NCBI GenBank assembly: GCA_947501635.1
Contig: CANMWT010000002.1
Span: forward strand, 62,001 to 126,000
Length of the DNA: 64,000 nt
Source of the DNA: an uncultured Roseobacter sp.
GTDB lineage: Bacteria; Pseudomonadota; Alphaproteobacteria; Rhodobacterales; Rhodobacteraceae
Direction of reading: 5' to 3'
Each line of letters starts with the position of its first letter. The stretch's first letter is position 1. Shown piece after piece: positions 42,636 to 51,011 of this stretch. The notes under the pieces were generated by a model. It was not told the origin of the DNA and made no database searches. It saw only the letters and a program-made list of their open reading frames with translations. A program made the position numbers and the translations under genes.

Positions 42636-43310
42636 ATGTATGTCACAATTCCCGACCAAGATGCGATTTCCACCCCGCTTCCACCCTTGTCCGGCACGCT
42701 GCCCAAAACCACAGAAACACGGCTGAAGCCCGGCAACTTTCTCTATTTTGAAGGCGACGAGGTTGCGTGGCTCTACCAAGTCACAAGCGGCGTCGTCCGC
42801 TTGTCACGTCTGCTTGCAGACGGTCGGCGACAAGTCATCGCCTTCGGGTACCCCGGTGATATCATTGGTTTTCCAAAGGATGGTTTGCATCACACCGATT
42901 GCGAGAGCCTGACCGCCGCGCGACTTCAACCTTTTCGCCGGTCCCATCTGGAAAACGGAGAGGGAGACCCGCAACTGCATCACGCGCTCTTGCAGGCCGC
43001 CCTGCGCGAGATCAGCGCCATGCAGGATCATTTCATGATGCTTGGGCGAAAATCAGCCACCGAGAAGCTTGCCTCATTTCTGTGCGTGCTGATGGAGCGG
43101 GTCGGCGAGGATCTGGGCGCCTACCGCCAGTTCACTCTCCCGATGAGCCGATCGGACATCGCGGATTTTCTTGGCCTGACCACCGAGACAGTCAGCCGTA
43201 CCTTCACCCAATTGCGCAAAAGCAAGGTCATCGCGATTGACAACAACCATACCATCATCGTGCAAAAGCCGACTGCGCTCGTAAGCCTTTCGCTGGGAGA
43301 TCGCGACTGA
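42636..43310 (+). CDS. Crp/Fnr family regulator (FixK-like)
   Basis: The 224-residue protein has a sensor domain (LKPGNFLYFEGDEVAWLYQV followed by TSGVVRLSRLLADGRRQVI) and helix-turn-helix MSRSDIADFLGLTTETVSRT with the E-T-V-S-R recognition core used on TTGAT-type sites. It has no N-terminal cysteine cluster, so it is FixK/NnrR-like rather than a true FNR; only single cysteines appear in the middle. An AAGGAGG ribosome site precedes the ATG. It is the best local candidate to bind the many FNR/FixK boxes in the island. Confidence 0.92.
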   Translation: MYVTIPDQDAISTPLPPLSGTLPKTTETRLKPGNFLYFEGDEVAWLYQVTSGVVRLSRLLADGRRQVIAFGYPGDIIGFPKDGLHHTDCESLTAARLQPFRRSHLENGEGDPQLHHALLQAALREISAMQDHFMMLGRKSATEKLASFLCVLMERVGEDLGAYRQFTLPMSRSDIADFLGLTTETVSRTFTQLRKSKVIAIDNNHTIIVQKPTALVSLSLGDRD

Positions 43311-43370
43311 TCCGCATCCTCCCGCAGGCGATGGTAAGGCTGCAGAGCGCCGGTCTGGACTGCGCCGTTT

Positions 43371-43802
43371 TCACGGTGCGGGCCAGAGTAGGCGCAATTC
43401 ACTTGGCAGGCTTGCCCGGATGTCTTCGATCTCGCCCAGACTCAGCCGGGCGTTAAGCAGATCGAAGACACATTTGATGTCATCATGTCCGCGATACTCT
43501 TCACTGCCTTCCATCTCGCTGTGAATTGCCGACAGAAACTCAGCGGCATGCCTTTCCTTGAGGGGGGTGCGTTTTGGTACCCAGCCCTCAAACAGGAACC
43601 CCCGGATGATGATGGGCAATTGCGCGGAAAACTGTGCCAGCTCGTCCACAAGAAGGTGGTCTCGTATGCGGTGAAGGGTCACCCGCATCAGGCGTAGGGT
43701 GCTGCGTTTTGACGTCCAGCCCAGTCGCGCGGCCAATTCGTTTGTCCAGTCATGCGCCAGATGAACGCTATGATCGATCACTTCTAAACCTTGAGCTGTC
43801 AT
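43371..43802 (-). CDS. DUF2267 family protein
   Basis: The 143-residue protein begins MTAQGLEVIDHSVHLAHDWT and carries the DUF2267 features STLRLMRVTLHRIRDHLLVD and AQFSAQLPIIIRGFLFEGWV, then a second helical part GEIEDIRASLPSELRLLW. The ATG at 43802 follows AAAGGA. It lies 20 bases downstream of a polymer-forming membrane protein gene on the same strand, so the two are probably cotranscribed. Members are common in stress and Usp-rich loci; the biochemical role is unknown. Confidence 0.88.
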   Translation of the reverse strand: MTAQGLEVIDHSVHLAHDWTNELAARLGWTSKRSTLRLMRVTLHRIRDHLLVDELAQFSAQLPIIIRGFLFEGWVPKRTPLKERHAAEFLSAIHSEMEGSEEYRGHDDIKCVFDLLNARLSLGEIEDIRASLPSELRLLWPAP

Positions 43803-43822
43803 CTTGATTTTCCTTTGCAAGT

Positions 43823-45004
43823 TCAGTCTTCGATAGGTTTCAAATCAACGTCGAAAGCGACACCAGGATTGCCAATGAAGCGCAGGAACAGCGCTCGTGT
43901 CATCGCGCCCACGCCCAGCAAAACCAGCGTGTAGTTGGCGACCCAACCCACAAAGGGAATGAAATTCAGCAGGGCAATGCAGGTGATCGCAGCGGCGAAC
44001 ACCAGCAGTCGTGTCGCACTGTTTGGTGCATCTGCGCCCCCGAAGCCGGACCAGACACGCATTGCCACGCCATAGGCGCCCAAAGCGTATCCAAGCGTCC
44101 AAATCATCACAATGCCAAGCAGAACGATGGGCACAAAAGGTAATCCGACAATGGTCATCGCGGTGATCGGCACCATCCCGAACAGCATGGACAGTCCGAT
44201 GACCCCAAGCAAAATCATCTGGCCAGGTGCCTCTGCAATACTGCGGCGCAGCCTGGCGAGGCGCTTGGGCATGAAACCCAGCATCAACGCCCCGAGCACC
44301 AGGAAAAACAGCAAGGAAATCAGAAACCCGAACAGCATCGAGGCGAAGGAGGGCAAGACTGGCATGTCTTTGGCAACCTCGTCCCATTCCTGCGATAGTC
44401 GAGAGACCGACACAGCCTCAAACACCACGCGTTCGCCGGGCGCGACGCGCTCCGGGACGACGATCTTTTCCGAGGTCGAATAGGTCAGCGTCCCGTCAAT
44501 GCGCGCATCCGGGCCAAACGAAATCGAACGCGCCAGTACACGGGCGTCCCCGCTGATCGCGGCGTTCACGATCACATCGCCTCCGGTCACCAGAAGAGCT
44601 CCCTCAATCGGCCCTTCGATTGTCACGGAGTTTCCAAACAGCCGGGCGTTTCCCGCGGTGACTGATGTGTTTTCCGTCCGCACGGCAAAACCGGCCGCGG
44701 TCAGGTCTTCGGCAATCAGACCTCGGATAATGACATTGGCACCGGCGGCGTATAGATCTTTGTCGGTATCTGCGCTGATCGTGATATCCAATCCCGCTAC
44801 ATGCAAATCTCCCGCAGCCGCGCCCCGCGCGGCGACGGTACGCGCAGCCAGGAACGCATCGCCATCCGCTGCGATCGCCTCGTTGACCTGAGCACCGGCG
44901 ATAAATGTGTCGCCTCCATGTGTGACAGAGGTGGTATCGGCAAAAGCTGCGCTCGTCATGCCAAGGACGGCAACACATGCCACGGCGCGCGTTAACTTGA
45001 ACAT
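43823..45004 (-). CDS. Exported polymer-forming (bactofilin-like) protein with C-terminal membrane domain
   Basis: The 393-residue protein has a signal peptide (MFKLTRAVACVAVLGMTSAA followed by FAD), then about 180 residues of repetitive short beta-helix turns (AGAQVNEAIAADGDAFLAAR, AGNARLFGNSVTIEGPIEGA, NAAISGDARVLARSISFGPD), as in bactofilin-like polymer-forming domains. A membrane part of about five helices follows (FASMLFGFLISLLFFLVLGA and others). The combination suggests a cell-envelope structural protein. The ATG at 45004 follows GAGGAG. An FNR-type box lies about 67 bases upstream. Confidence 0.8.
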   Translation of the reverse strand: MFKLTRAVACVAVLGMTSAAFADTTSVTHGGDTFIAGAQVNEAIAADGDAFLAARTVAARGAAAGDLHVAGLDITISADTDKDLYAAGANVIIRGLIAEDLTAAGFAVRTENTSVTAGNARLFGNSVTIEGPIEGALLVTGGDVIVNAAISGDARVLARSISFGPDARIDGTLTYSTSEKIVVPERVAPGERVVFEAVSVSRLSQEWDEVAKDMPVLPSFASMLFGFLISLLFFLVLGALMLGFMPKRLARLRRSIAEAPGQMILLGVIGLSMLFGMVPITAMTIVGLPFVPIVLLGIVMIWTLGYALGAYGVAMRVWSGFGGADAPNSATRLLVFAAAITCIALLNFIPFVGWVANYTLVLLGVGAMTRALFLRFIGNPGVAFDVDLKPIED

Positions 45005-45064
45005 CTGGGCACTCCTCAAAGCAGATCGTGTTGGCCCAGGCTAAGGCACGCAGCCGGGGATCGA

Positions 45065-45078
45065 TTGACAGGGATCAA
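45065..45078. promoter_or_regulatory. FNR/FixK box between polymer-forming protein and Hsp20 genes
   Basis: TTGACAGGGATCAA lies inside the perfect inverted repeat GATTGA-N6-TCAATC (45063-45080), about 67 and 80 bases from the divergent starts at 45004 and 45152. Confidence 0.8.
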
Positions 45079-45151
45079 TCGGTGACCTGTCCTGTCGTGT
45101 ACTTTTCAGTCGACACATGTGGGTGTCGGCCATTCACACAGGAGACTTGAT

Positions 45152-45637
45152 ATGACACGGCAATCTCTGCAACGCACAAGGGACAACGCTACCGACTCTG
45201 CTTTCTTCCCCGCTTTCCAAAAAGAAATGAACAGGTTCCTGGATCATTTCAGGTCTGGTTTGCCGATGCTGGACGACGAAGACCGCACACTGTTTTCCGA
45301 GCCATCATTTCCGGCCATCGATGTGGTAGAAACCGATGAGGCCATCGAAATAAGCGCAGAGGTGCCAGGCGTCAAAGAAGCAGACCTCGACGTCACTGTC
45401 TCGGGGTCAAACCTGATCCTCAAGGGCGAGAAAAGCGCCGAACACGAGGAGAAGGACGACAGCTATCGTCTGATCGAACGCCGTTATGGAAGTTTTCGAC
45501 GCCACATCCCGCTTGGATTCACGCCCGAAGACGGCGCTGTGGAGGCAGAATTCACCGATGGGATACTGAAATTGCACATTTCCAAACCGCCCACGGTCAA
45601 AGCCAGCGTGCAAAAGATCGATATCAAGAAGTCCTGA
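45152..45637 (+). CDS. Hsp20/alpha-crystallin small heat-shock protein
   Basis: The 161-residue protein has a helical N-terminal arm (FFPAFQKEMNRFLDHFRSGL) and the alpha-crystallin domain PAIDVVETDEAIEISAEVPG, VKEADLDVTVSGSNLILKGE, ERRYGSFRRHIPLGFTPEDG and the closing AEFTDGILKLHISKP. Such holdases bind unfolding proteins without ATP. The ATG at 45152 follows AGGAG. It is followed after 70 bases by a two-domain Usp gene and shares an FNR-type box with the divergent polymer-forming gene. Confidence 0.94.
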   Translation: MTRQSLQRTRDNATDSAFFPAFQKEMNRFLDHFRSGLPMLDDEDRTLFSEPSFPAIDVVETDEAIEISAEVPGVKEADLDVTVSGSNLILKGEKSAEHEEKDDSYRLIERRYGSFRRHIPLGFTPEDGAVEAEFTDGILKLHISKPPTVKASVQKIDIKKS

Positions 45638-45707
45638 AACTGGTCGGGGCGCATCTTTGCGCTCCGATACCGCAACTTGTGCGGCCTGCTTCAAGAAGGA
45701 ACATGCA

Positions 45708-46547
45708 ATGACCCCCAAAACCATTCTGGTCTGCCTGACCACGCCAGACCATGCCGCCACCCTCTTGAAAGTTGCTGTGCCTCTGGCGCGCAAACACGGC
45801 GCGCATCTTATCGGACTGCATACCGTCGAGGCGCTGGTGGTGTATCCCGGTATCGCAATGCATATTCCTGAACCTGCTTTTGCCGCGTTTAATGAAAGCC
45901 AAAGGCAGGAATCCGATGCCATCAAGGGGGTCTTCTCAAAGCACACCGAGCATGAAGATTTTGTCAGTGAGTTCCGTCTGCTGCGCGCCGAGGCCGAATC
46001 CGCCACAGTGCGCATGATCGAAAGCGCCCGCGCTGCCGATCTGGTCATCATGGCGCAAGAGGACAAGAATGCCGACCGGTACGATCAACGCAACGCACAG
46101 GCGCTTGTTATCCGCGAAAGCGGCAGACCCGTGATCGTCGTGCCGCTGGACTATGAAGGCCCGGACATCGGTCAAAACATTGTGCTGGGCTGGAGCGATA
46201 CCAGAGAGGCAGCGCGCGCCGCGCACGATATGCTTGATATCGCTGATCCCGGAGCCGAGTTGACCGTCCTGCGCGTAGGGCCCGCGAAAAAGGACGTTCT
46301 CAAGGATGACGATGCCATCGACATGTCCGAGATGTTTGCCCGACATGGGGTGAAGCCAACTTTGGAACATCGTGAAGCTGCCGGAAACAGCATTGCAGAA
46401 GTCTTGGGTGCCGTGGCTTTTGAAAAAGGCGCCGATCTGATTGTGACGGGCGCTTTTGGTCACTCCAAAGCATATGACTTCGTGATTGGCGCAACCACTT
46501 ACACCCTTTTGAAGGAACAAAAAATTCCGATCTTGTTCAGCAAGTAG
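45708..46547 (+). CDS. Universal stress protein, two tandem Usp domains
   Basis: The 279-residue protein consists of two Usp-like domains. The first (MTPKTILVCLTTPDHAATLL onward) has a degenerate nucleotide loop. The second, from about 145, ends with a standard ATP-loop pattern: ADLIVTGAFGHSKAYDFVIG followed by ATTYTLLKEQKIPILFS. It follows Hsp20 in a probable operon, and the ATG at 45708 has AAGGA upstream. The division into one degenerate and one intact nucleotide site is my reading of motifs. Confidence 0.9.
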   Translation: MTPKTILVCLTTPDHAATLLKVAVPLARKHGAHLIGLHTVEALVVYPGIAMHIPEPAFAAFNESQRQESDAIKGVFSKHTEHEDFVSEFRLLRAEAESATVRMIESARAADLVIMAQEDKNADRYDQRNAQALVIRESGRPVIVVPLDYEGPDIGQNIVLGWSDTREAARAAHDMLDIADPGAELTVLRVGPAKKDVLKDDDAIDMSEMFARHGVKPTLEHREAAGNSIAEVLGAVAFEKGADLIVTGAFGHSKAYDFVIGATTYTLLKEQKIPILFSK

Positions 46548-46600
46548 CGGCAGATGTCTGTGCACCTGCGCACGCCATCGCGCATGGTTGTCGCGTATTG

Positions 46601-46903
46601 CTATGTTTGCGCCTCGTATTGCGCCAGACGGCGGAGTACGGCGTCTCGCTCTTCCAGCAACTCAAGCACAAGTGCAACGCCTGCGGTATTGATGCCCAAA
46701 TCACGGTTCAAGCGCCGCGCCTTTTTTGCGCGCACGATGTTGGTGCCGACAAACTGCCAGTTGAGAGGCTGACCGCCGATCGGGCTCAGCACACCGTGCT
46801 CAACCAGCTCTATTACCCAGGCTTCATCGGCCTGACAAAACTGGCAAAGATCCTTCAGTGAAAGAGCGTCTACGACTTCGACGCTTTTCGTCGACTTTTT
46901 CAT
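46601..46903 (-). CDS. cbpM: CbpM-type chaperone modulator
   Basis: The 100-residue protein begins MKKSTKSVEVVDALSLKDLC and has the MerR-like fold of CbpM: CQADEAWVIELVEHGVLSPI followed by GG, then NIVRAKKARRLNRDLGINTA and GVALVLELLEERDAVLRRL. CbpM binds the J domain of CbpA and inhibits its co-chaperone and DNA-binding activity. It begins ten bases after the cbpA-like gene with a strong GGAGG ribosome site. The annotated upstream extension of this frame lies within cbpA and is not real. Confidence 0.88.
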   Translation of the reverse strand: MKKSTKSVEVVDALSLKDLCQFCQADEAWVIELVEHGVLSPIGGQPLNWQFVGTNIVRAKKARRLNRDLGINTAGVALVLELLEERDAVLRRLAQYEAQT

Positions 46904-46913
46904 GGCTGGCCTC

Positions 46914-47834
46914 CTATAGATGTGCGCGCGGGTCAAAGGCCAACTCTCTGGCCATTTGTTCGAAAAAAGCGCGCGCCTCTTCGGTCTCGACTTTGGGATT
47001 GATGATCTTGAGGGTTGCATAGATGTCGCCGGCCGGCGGTCCGGGAAGGCCTTTGCCCTTGAGACGCATCTTCTGCCCGGTGCGTGCATTCTTGGGAATG
47101 CGCAGATCAACCTTGCCGTCTGGTGTCGGCATGACAACATGCCCGCCCAAAGCAGCCTCCCAAGGTGCGATGGGCAAATCGAGATACAGGTCCTGTCCAT
47201 CGGGATGGAAAACAGGATGTGGGGCAAAAGTGACTTCCAAAAAGAGATCTCCCGCTCCGGCCTCGCCAGCATGACCTTGTCCTGGCAATCTGATGTGTTG
47301 ACCCGCGATGATCCCCTTTGGCACATGAACTGATATGTTGCGTTCTTGCACCGTGACCTGCCCATCAGGACCCACAACAGGCGCGCGCAGGGTCAAGACC
47401 CTGTCAGCGCCGCGATAGGCATCTTCGATCGATACCTCAATGCGCCCGTGGCTATCAGCACCCTGCTGCGGGCGCATGCCCGCATTGTGCTCTGCACTCC
47501 GCCGGAACAGTGTCTCAAAGAAATCGCTAAAGGGCTCTTGGCCCTGCGGCCCTCCTTCCGAGAAGGCAAAACCGTCGTTCCAGCCCGGCGGCGGCTGATA
47601 GCGCCCCTTGTCAAATTTAGGCTCCCGCCCCAGGTCATCATAGGCCGCCCGCCGCTCGGGGTCTTTCAGGACCTCATAGGCTTCGCTGACATCTTTGAAC
47701 CGGGCGTCGGCCCCGGCATCGGTGTTGACGTCCGGGTGGTACTTTCGCGCAGCCTTGCGAAACGCCTTCTTGATCGTGTCAGCATCCGCATCTTTCTGCA
47801 CACCAAGAATTTTGTAGTAGTCCTTGTAGTCCAT
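46914..47834 (-). CDS. cbpA: CbpA-type DnaJ co-chaperone
   Basis: The 306-residue protein has an N-terminal J domain (MDYKDYYKILGVQKDADADT, with HPD in KYHPDVN near residues 32-34), a glycine/proline-rich linker and C-terminal substrate domains (VHVPKGIIAGQHIRLPGQGH, DLFLEVTFAPHPVFHPDGQD, LYLDLPIAPWEAALGG). There is no cysteine-rich zinc finger, which marks CbpA rather than DnaJ. It stimulates DnaK under stress. Downstream cbpM is cotranscribed, and an FNR-type box lies about 67 bases before its start. Confidence 0.93.
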   Translation of the reverse strand: MDYKDYYKILGVQKDADADTIKKAFRKAARKYHPDVNTDAGADARFKDVSEAYEVLKDPERRAAYDDLGREPKFDKGRYQPPPGWNDGFAFSEGGPQGQEPFSDFFETLFRRSAEHNAGMRPQQGADSHGRIEVSIEDAYRGADRVLTLRAPVVGPDGQVTVQERNISVHVPKGIIAGQHIRLPGQGHAGEAGAGDLFLEVTFAPHPVFHPDGQDLYLDLPIAPWEAALGGHVVMPTPDGKVDLRIPKNARTGQKMRLKGKGLPGPPAGDIYATLKIINPKVETEEARAFFEQMARELAFDPRAHL

Positions 47835-47894
47835 CCGCTTCTCACTTGCGCCAAATTGCTTGCTTCACAATGCCATCCACAAACTGCGCGCCGG

Positions 47895-47908
47895 TTGATT
47901 TTTGTCAG
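47895..47908. promoter_or_regulatory. FNR/FixK box between cbpA and a Usp gene
   Basis: TTGATTTTTGTCAG matches the pattern with two mismatches in the right half-site; it is close to the box at 31116. It lies about 67 and 89 bases from the divergent starts at 47834 and 47991. Confidence 0.6.
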
Positions 47909-47990
47909 TCGAGCTGTGGCCAGCGGTGCCAATATGCATGCCAGCGATCCGGTCAGCAGACACCGGGTGCACCCTGGACCGGAGATCCCC

Positions 47991-48836
47991 ATGAACCGCC
48001 GCACAATTCTTTTCTTGATGAACGCACAAACACCCGATGCAGAGATATCCGGCTTGGCTGAAATGGCCGCAAAGGACGGCAATCACCTGATGTGTCTGCT
48101 GATTGATGCTGCTCCGCCGTTGCCCATGTACGCTTACGGCGTTCCACCTTACGGCGGCATAAATATCCCCGACAATTGGGAAGAGATCGTGCGTGACGCG
48201 CAAACCGCTCATCAGACGCGTGTGGATAGTATTGAGCAACTTTTGGCACAAAGCGGCACATCCGGGACGGTTTTGGCCGTTTTGACAGCAACAACCGACG
48301 CCAAGCGCCATGTCGCGCGATGCGCCCGCGTGAGCGACGAGGCGGTGATCGCGAGCAATCTTCGCGATGCGCCGGCGTTTTTGCAAGAAGCGGTGTCCGG
48401 TGTTCTTTTTCATTCACCCATCGGTCTTCAGATCAATGCGACGCGCCACGAGAAACCCGGATGTGTGTTTGTCGCCTGGGATAGCAGCGAAGCGGCTTCT
48501 GCAGCAGTTCATGCGGCAATGCCTTATCTCAAAGAAGCGCGCGAGGTCGTGATCGGATGCATTGACCCGGTCACGATCGCAGACCGCGACGGCCAAGAGC
48601 CTGGAGCTGATTTAGCCGCGTGGCTCAGCCACCACGGTTGTCGCGTGACGGTGTCACAATTTCCCAGCGGTGGCCGACCTATATCCGATTGCATCCGCGA
48701 CCGCGCCCGAGAGACAGGCGCCGATCTGGTGGTGATGGGGGCATACGGGCACGCGCGGATGATCCAGTCCGTATTGGGCGGCACAACGCGTTCCATGGTT
48801 GCGCAAACGGAATTGCCGGTGTTCATGGCGCATTGA
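47991..48836 (+). CDS. Universal stress protein, two tandem Usp domains
   Basis: The 281-residue protein begins MNRRTILFLMNAQTPDAEIS. Its second domain, from about 150, ends with the Usp nucleotide loop ADLVVMGAYGHARMIQSVLG followed by GTTRSMVAQTELPVFMAH. The first half is more divergent and carries PLPMYAYGVPPYGGINIPDN, seen in some two-domain Usps. The ATG at 47991 follows GGAG; the longer frame from 47346 overlaps cbpA and is rejected. It is divergent from cbpA with an FNR-type box between. Confidence 0.9.
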   Translation: MNRRTILFLMNAQTPDAEISGLAEMAAKDGNHLMCLLIDAAPPLPMYAYGVPPYGGINIPDNWEEIVRDAQTAHQTRVDSIEQLLAQSGTSGTVLAVLTATTDAKRHVARCARVSDEAVIASNLRDAPAFLQEAVSGVLFHSPIGLQINATRHEKPGCVFVAWDSSEAASAAVHAAMPYLKEAREVVIGCIDPVTIADRDGQEPGADLAAWLSHHGCRVTVSQFPSGGRPISDCIRDRARETGADLVVMGAYGHARMIQSVLGGTTRSMVAQTELPVFMAH

Positions 48837-49240
48837 CACCGATCCACCAAAAACGACTTGGCCTGCACAAACTGAACAGAGCTGCGCGAACTGTCCAAAA
48901 AGGAACAGGATAAGCCCAAAAAGTTGAGAGCACCGCCGACTGCGGCGCGCGCCGATAAACCCCTCGAACATATCTCGACCAAGGATACGATCGCTTGCCA
49001 GGCCCATAGGATTGAAGTGTATCCGTGCTGGTGGTCTGACGGTTGCGCCGAGAAAGAGGTTTTTGCCCGGCCAAAGGGTGCAAATGGGATGACCTGAACC
49101 ACCATGGCGCGGACCTTCGGCAGAAACAGGCCGGTTTGGTTTGGGCAGCCGCATGTCTGGTGGCATCACACCGGACGCCATAGAGACGGCGGAAGCGGCC
49201 GGGGCAATGTCATAAACGCTTTGCTGTGAAGTGCATCCAC
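48837..49240. other. 404-base stretch without a convincing gene
   Basis: This stretch lies between a Usp gene and the convergent end of the SulP gene. Minus-strand frames cover it, but they run into the neighbouring genes and lack ribosome sites and family likeness. One reads SGCTSQQSVYDIAPAASAVS and continues to SDRILGRDMFEGFIGARRSR, so a decayed gene cannot be excluded. I see no terminator. Confidence 0.4.
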
Positions 49241-51010
49241 TCAGCGCTGCGGGGCAACCGGTGGCGGATCCCGCTCCGGCTGCCGCAACGCCTGAAACGC
49301 ATCGTATTGTGACAAATACACGTCGCCAGTCAAACGGTCGAGCAAATGGCACCGGCCCAGCCTGTCCATCACCGGGCCTTTGACTTCTGACAGGGAAAGA
49401 TCAATCCCCATCTCTGCAAGGCGCATGTTGATTGCTTCAAGCGTTTCCAGCGCACTCAGGTCTATTTCATTGACTGCGGAACACATCAGCACGACATGCT
49501 TTATCGCTTTGTCGTCGATCACGCGGTCATAAACGTAATCTTCCAGAAAACGTGCATTTGCAAAGTAAAGGCTCTGGTCGATCCTCAAGCCAAGCACCGT
49601 CGGATCGGTAATCACCGCATGACGGTGGATATTGCGAAAATGCTCTGATCCGGGCACCAAACCGACTTCAGCCACATGCGGACGGGACGTATCATACAAA
49701 AACAAAAGTATAGAAAACACGACGCCTGCCGTGACACCCAACTCGACCCCAAGGAAGAGGGTGAGCAGAATCGTGCTGAGAACGGCTCCGAAGTCGCGTT
49801 TGGAATAAGACCAACTGTGACGCAGCGTCTGAACATCGACCAGCGACAGCACGGCGACAATGATGGTCGCCGCCAGGGTCGCTTTGGGCAGAAAGTAGAT
49901 CAGTGGTGTCAGGAACAGCGCTGCGATCGCCAGCGCAACTGCCGTAAAAGCGCCCGCCGCAGGCGTTTCGGCGCCTGCGTCGAAATTCACGACCGAACGC
50001 GAAAACCCACCGGTCACGGGAAAGCCGCCGGTTATCGCGGCACCGACATTTGCAGCCCCCAGTCCGATAAGTTCCTGATCGGGGTCGATGCGCTGCCGCC
50101 GTTTGGCGGCCAGCGTCTGAGCGACCGAGATGGACTCTACAAAACCGATGATGGAGATCAGCAAAGCCGGTACAAAAAGCGCTGACACCAGTTCAATGGA
50201 CATGTCTGGCAGGGTCAGCGGCGGCAGGCTTTGGGGCACCGCTCCGACGATTTGAACGCCTTTTTCATCCAAGCCAAACTGCCAGACAGCAACAGTTGTG
50301 GCCACCACGGCCACTACCGGACCCGCCTTGGCCAGAAAATCTGCAGCGCCTGCGCGCAGCCCGATACCAATGAGGGCAGGGCGCAATCCCGTGCGGACCC
50401 AGAACAAAAAGCCTATTGCTGCCGCTCCTATCGCCAGTGTCAGCAGGTCTGCCGCCGGCAGATGCCGCGCAAGAGACCCGAGCATTTCGATCAAGGTGTG
50501 ACCATGTGCTTCAATGCCAAGGATGTGCCGCAACTGGCTTATCGCGATCAAGATGCCCGAGGCCGTGATAAAGCCAGAGATGACGGGGTGGGACAGAAAA
50601 TTTGCGATAAAGCCCAACCGCAGGATACCCATTGCGATCAGCATGACACCGGAGAGTGCTGCAAGGCTCAGTGCGGCGGTGGCATAACCGACATTGAGCG
50701 TCGCGGTTACCTCTCCGATGCTGGCCGCCGTCATCAGGGAAACTACGGCAACCGGCCCGACAGCCAGTGAGCGGCTGGTGCCAAAGAGGCTGTAGAGCAA
50801 GATCGGCAGGATCGAGGCATAAAGGCCGGCTTCGGGCGGCAACCCTGCCAGCATCGCATAGGCCAGAGACTGCGGTATCAGCATGATGGTCACGATCAGC
50901 GCGGCAATCCCGTCGTTCAGCGCGGTTTTCCGGCTATAGCTGCGCCCCCATTCAAGAATGGGTACAAAGCGACGCCAGGTCGATCCATTTCGCGCTTTCG
51001 ACTGCACCAC
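49241..51010 (-). CDS. SulP family anion transporter with STAS domain
   Basis: The protein of about 589 residues has the SulP signature near its start (DGIAALIVTIMLIPQSLAYA followed by MLAGLPPEAGLYASILP), about 10-12 membrane helices and a C-terminal STAS domain (GLRIDQSLYFANARFLEDYV, HVVLMCSAVNEIDLSALETL). SulP proteins move sulfate, bicarbonate or other anions. I placed the start at GTG 51010, directly after the stop of the upstream gene; a GTG at 51052 would overlap that gene and lies too close to its ribosome site. As last gene of a sulfide-oxidation operon, sulfate or sulfite transport is likely. Confidence 0.9.
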   Translation of the reverse strand: MVQSKARNGSTWRRFVPILEWGRSYSRKTALNDGIAALIVTIMLIPQSLAYAMLAGLPPEAGLYASILPILLYSLFGTSRSLAVGPVAVVSLMTAASIGEVTATLNVGYATAALSLAALSGVMLIAMGILRLGFIANFLSHPVISGFITASGILIAISQLRHILGIEAHGHTLIEMLGSLARHLPAADLLTLAIGAAAIGFLFWVRTGLRPALIGIGLRAGAADFLAKAGPVVAVVATTVAVWQFGLDEKGVQIVGAVPQSLPPLTLPDMSIELVSALFVPALLISIIGFVESISVAQTLAAKRRQRIDPDQELIGLGAANVGAAITGGFPVTGGFSRSVVNFDAGAETPAAGAFTAVALAIAALFLTPLIYFLPKATLAATIIVAVLSLVDVQTLRHSWSYSKRDFGAVLSTILLTLFLGVELGVTAGVVFSILLFLYDTSRPHVAEVGLVPGSEHFRNIHRHAVITDPTVLGLRIDQSLYFANARFLEDYVYDRVIDDKAIKHVVLMCSAVNEIDLSALETLEAINMRLAEMGIDLSLSEVKGPVMDRLGRCHLLDRLTGDVYLSQYDAFQALRQPERDPPPVAPQR

Positions 51011-51011
51011 T

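Noticed and set aside
47346-47990. An upstream extension of the Usp gene at 47991
   Set aside because: The extension runs through the cbpA gene on the opposite strand; the true start has a GGAG site and normal family length.
48654-49352. A 232-codon minus-strand frame across the Usp-SulP gap
   Set aside because: It overlaps both neighbouring genes and has no ribosome site or family likeness; a decayed gene remains possible but unsupported.
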